This document shows, piece after piece, positions 4,689 through 5,519 of a stretch of DNA of 5,519 bases. The translations under genes were made by a program, and so were the position numbers. This stretch comes from Gemmatimonadota bacterium (GTDB taxonomy: Bacteria > Gemmatimonadota > Gemmatimonadetes > Gemmatimonadales > Gemmatimonadaceae). Under the pieces are notes generated by a model, which did not search any database, was not told where the DNA came from, and worked only from the letters and a program-made list of their open reading frames with translations. Where the stretch lies: positions 4,804 to 10,322 of the forward strand of contig PLMM01000288.1 in the NCBI GenBank assembly GCA_003142495.1, written 5' to 3'. Within the stretch, counting starts at the first letter, position 1. Every line of letters begins with the position of its first letter.

Positions 4689-5195
4689 CTAGCGCTCCGC
4701 CAGCCGCAGCCACATCGAGAGCTCGTCGCGATATTCGTCTCCCTGCTGCACGGCGTCGGGCTCCGTTGCATATGCCACGAAGCCATGGCGCTCGTAAAAC
4801 ATGCGCGCCCGCGCATTGTCCGCTATCACGGTGAGTTGCAGCTGCCGCACGTGCAGTCGCGCGTGCGCGATCAGCGCTTCAAGAATTGCGTCGGACGCGC
4901 CCGTCCCACGCGACGCGGCACGCACGTACATCCCCCAGATCAACCCTTTGTGCGAGAGCTTGTCGCCCGCGAGGCGACTGAAGCCGCCGACGCCGAGTAT
5001 CTCGTCGCTCCCCTCGCGCAGCGCAGCGACCACGAAGTCGAGATCGAGGCGCGCGGCCCACACGGCGGTGCCAACGGCGGCATCCTCAGCTTCACTGTAG
5101 CGGAAGCCGATTGGATCGCTGCGCAGCCCCTCGACCCGCACTTGGCGAAAGCGCTCGACGTCCGCGGACGTGAGCCGCACCACTCGAATGGCCAT
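4689..5195 (-). CDS. GNAT-family N-acetyltransferase
   Basis: This 168-aa protein transfers an acetyl group from acetyl-CoA to an amine of unknown substrate. The GNAT fold is visible in order: beta-1 IRVVRLTSADVERFRQVRVEGL (3-24); beta-2/3 DFVVAALREGSDEILGVGGF (53-72); beta-4 GLIWGMYVRAASRG (84-97); and the pyrophosphate loop R96-G-T-G-A-S101 leading to helix 3 (DAILEALIAHA). The last loop position is Ser instead of Gly/Ala. Beta-5 LQLTVIADNARARMFYERHGFVAYATEP (119-146) has the usual N..A..fYe..GF motif, and Tyr134 is the likely proton donor. The frame is open back to 5429, but that part overlaps the upstream gene in another frame and looks non-coding, so ATG 5195 is chosen. The Shine-Dalgarno is weak (AGGG, about 11 nt away). 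It lies 17 nt after the upstream small membrane gene, probably one operon, and converges with the HExxH gene (3-nt gap). Confidence 0.88.
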   Translation of the reverse strand: MAIRVVRLTSADVERFRQVRVEGLRSDPIGFRYSEAEDAAVGTAVWAARLDLDFVVAALREGSDEILGVGGFSRLAGDKLSHKGLIWGMYVRAASRGTGASDAILEALIAHARLHVRQLQLTVIADNARARMFYERHGFVAYATEPDAVQQGDEYRDELSMWLRLAER

Positions 5196-5212
5196 CGCGA
5201 CAAACACCCTGC

Positions 5213-5503
5213 TTACGGCTTCGCCTGCCCTGCCGGCAGCTGTCCGGGCGCGGGAGGCGCGCGGTCGATCATCAGCTTGGTGACGAAGCGCTGCCCCTCG
5301 CTCACGCGCTCCATCTCGATCGCGATCGACTCCACCGCCTGCTCCACTCGCGCGAGGCGCGCATCGAGCAGCGCAGTCCCCGTCTTCGGAGCGCCAAGTC
5401 CGGCCATCTTCTCTTTGTGACTGAACCACATCTTCACGATGATCACCACACCCGGAATGCCGAACACGATGGGGATGATGACGGCTTCGACGGGAACGAA
5501 CAT
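5213..5503 (-). CDS. Small one-TM coiled-coil protein, PspB-like layout
   Basis: This 96-aa protein has a hydrophobic N-terminal helix (5-24, VEAVIIPIVFGIPGVVIIVK) followed by a basic patch (K24, HKEK 29-32). A heptad-like amphipathic helix follows (45-78: LLDARLARVEQAVESIAIEMERV...), and the tail is Pro/Ala-rich (82-96). This matches the layout of PspB, a phage-shock protein with one TM helix and a cytoplasmic coiled coil, and of many small GC-rich-phylum proteins. I do not see sequence identity strong enough to name it. The predicted start (ATG 5501-5503) is 16 nt from the window edge and has only a distant AGG upstream, so its promoter lies outside. It is followed 17 nt later by the acetyltransferase gene. 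Role unknown; membrane-associated sensing or scaffolding is inference. Confidence 0.75.
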   Translation of the reverse strand: MFVPVEAVIIPIVFGIPGVVIIVKMWFSHKEKMAGLGAPKTGTALLDARLARVEQAVESIAIEMERVSEGQRFVTKLMIDRAPPAPGQLPAGQAKP

Positions 5504-5519
5504 GCGTGGCGTACCTGCG

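Noticed and set aside
5196..5429. 78-residue N-terminal extension of the acetyltransferase frame
   Set aside because: It lies inside the upstream small membrane gene in another frame and is Arg/Ala/Gly-rich. The GNAT fold begins at the ATG at 5195.

Overview
The window is GC-rich, densely packed bacterial chromosome. It holds nine protein genes, of which the first is cut by the left edge. I see no RNA gene, insertion sequence or CRISPR array. High GC, ATGA-type gene overlaps, an ECF sigma/anti-sigma pair beside DUF4097 proteins, and signal peptides ending in Ala-x-Ala before Gln (three proteins) fit Gemmatimonadota or a related soil phylum. This taxonomic guess is inference.

Left two thirds (1-3601, + strand): one apparent operon. 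It runs from the C-terminal end of an ECF sigma factor, to a membrane-spanning zinc-finger anti-sigma factor overlapping it by 4 nt, to three consecutive exported DUF4097-type repeat proteins (326, 274 and 276 aa). Spacing is 11 nt, 1 nt and 57 nt, and every cistron has its own Shine-Dalgarno. The three exported proteins are paralogues with the same architecture: export signal, N-terminal strand unit, charged or His-rich insert, then a coil of short beta repeats with a 9/18-residue period. The first carries Ser-Gly-Asp at each turn and the other two carry Asn-Gly-Ser. The third looks like a lipoprotein. The 57-nt gap before it holds a GC-rich hairpin directly next to its Shine-Dalgarno. The simplest reading is an envelope-stress module: the anti-sigma factor holds the sigma factor at the membrane, and release turns on a set of cell-surface repeat proteins. 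DUF4097 proteins have known links to envelope stress in Firmicutes (LiaX; YvlB in the SigW regulon). The link here is inference.

Right third (3604-5519): smaller units. A 106-aa WYL-like protein without a DNA-binding domain (- strand) converges on the operon with a 2-nt gap. It is divergent from an exported or membrane HESGH (HExxH) metalloprotease-like protein (+ strand). The 104-nt gap between their starts contains a GTGA-N6-TCAC palindrome of the CRP/FNR type. The protease-like gene converges, with a 3-nt gap, on a GNAT acetyltransferase (- strand). That gene lies downstream of a 96-aa one-TM plus coiled-coil protein of PspB-like layout whose start is near the right edge.

No intergenic stretch exceeds 300 bases; the longest is the 104-nt divergent spacer. 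The most interesting points are the SGD/NGS paralogue triplet under apparent sigma/anti-sigma control, the hairpin at the third paralogue's ribosome binding site, and the HExxH membrane protein near an anti-sigma gene.
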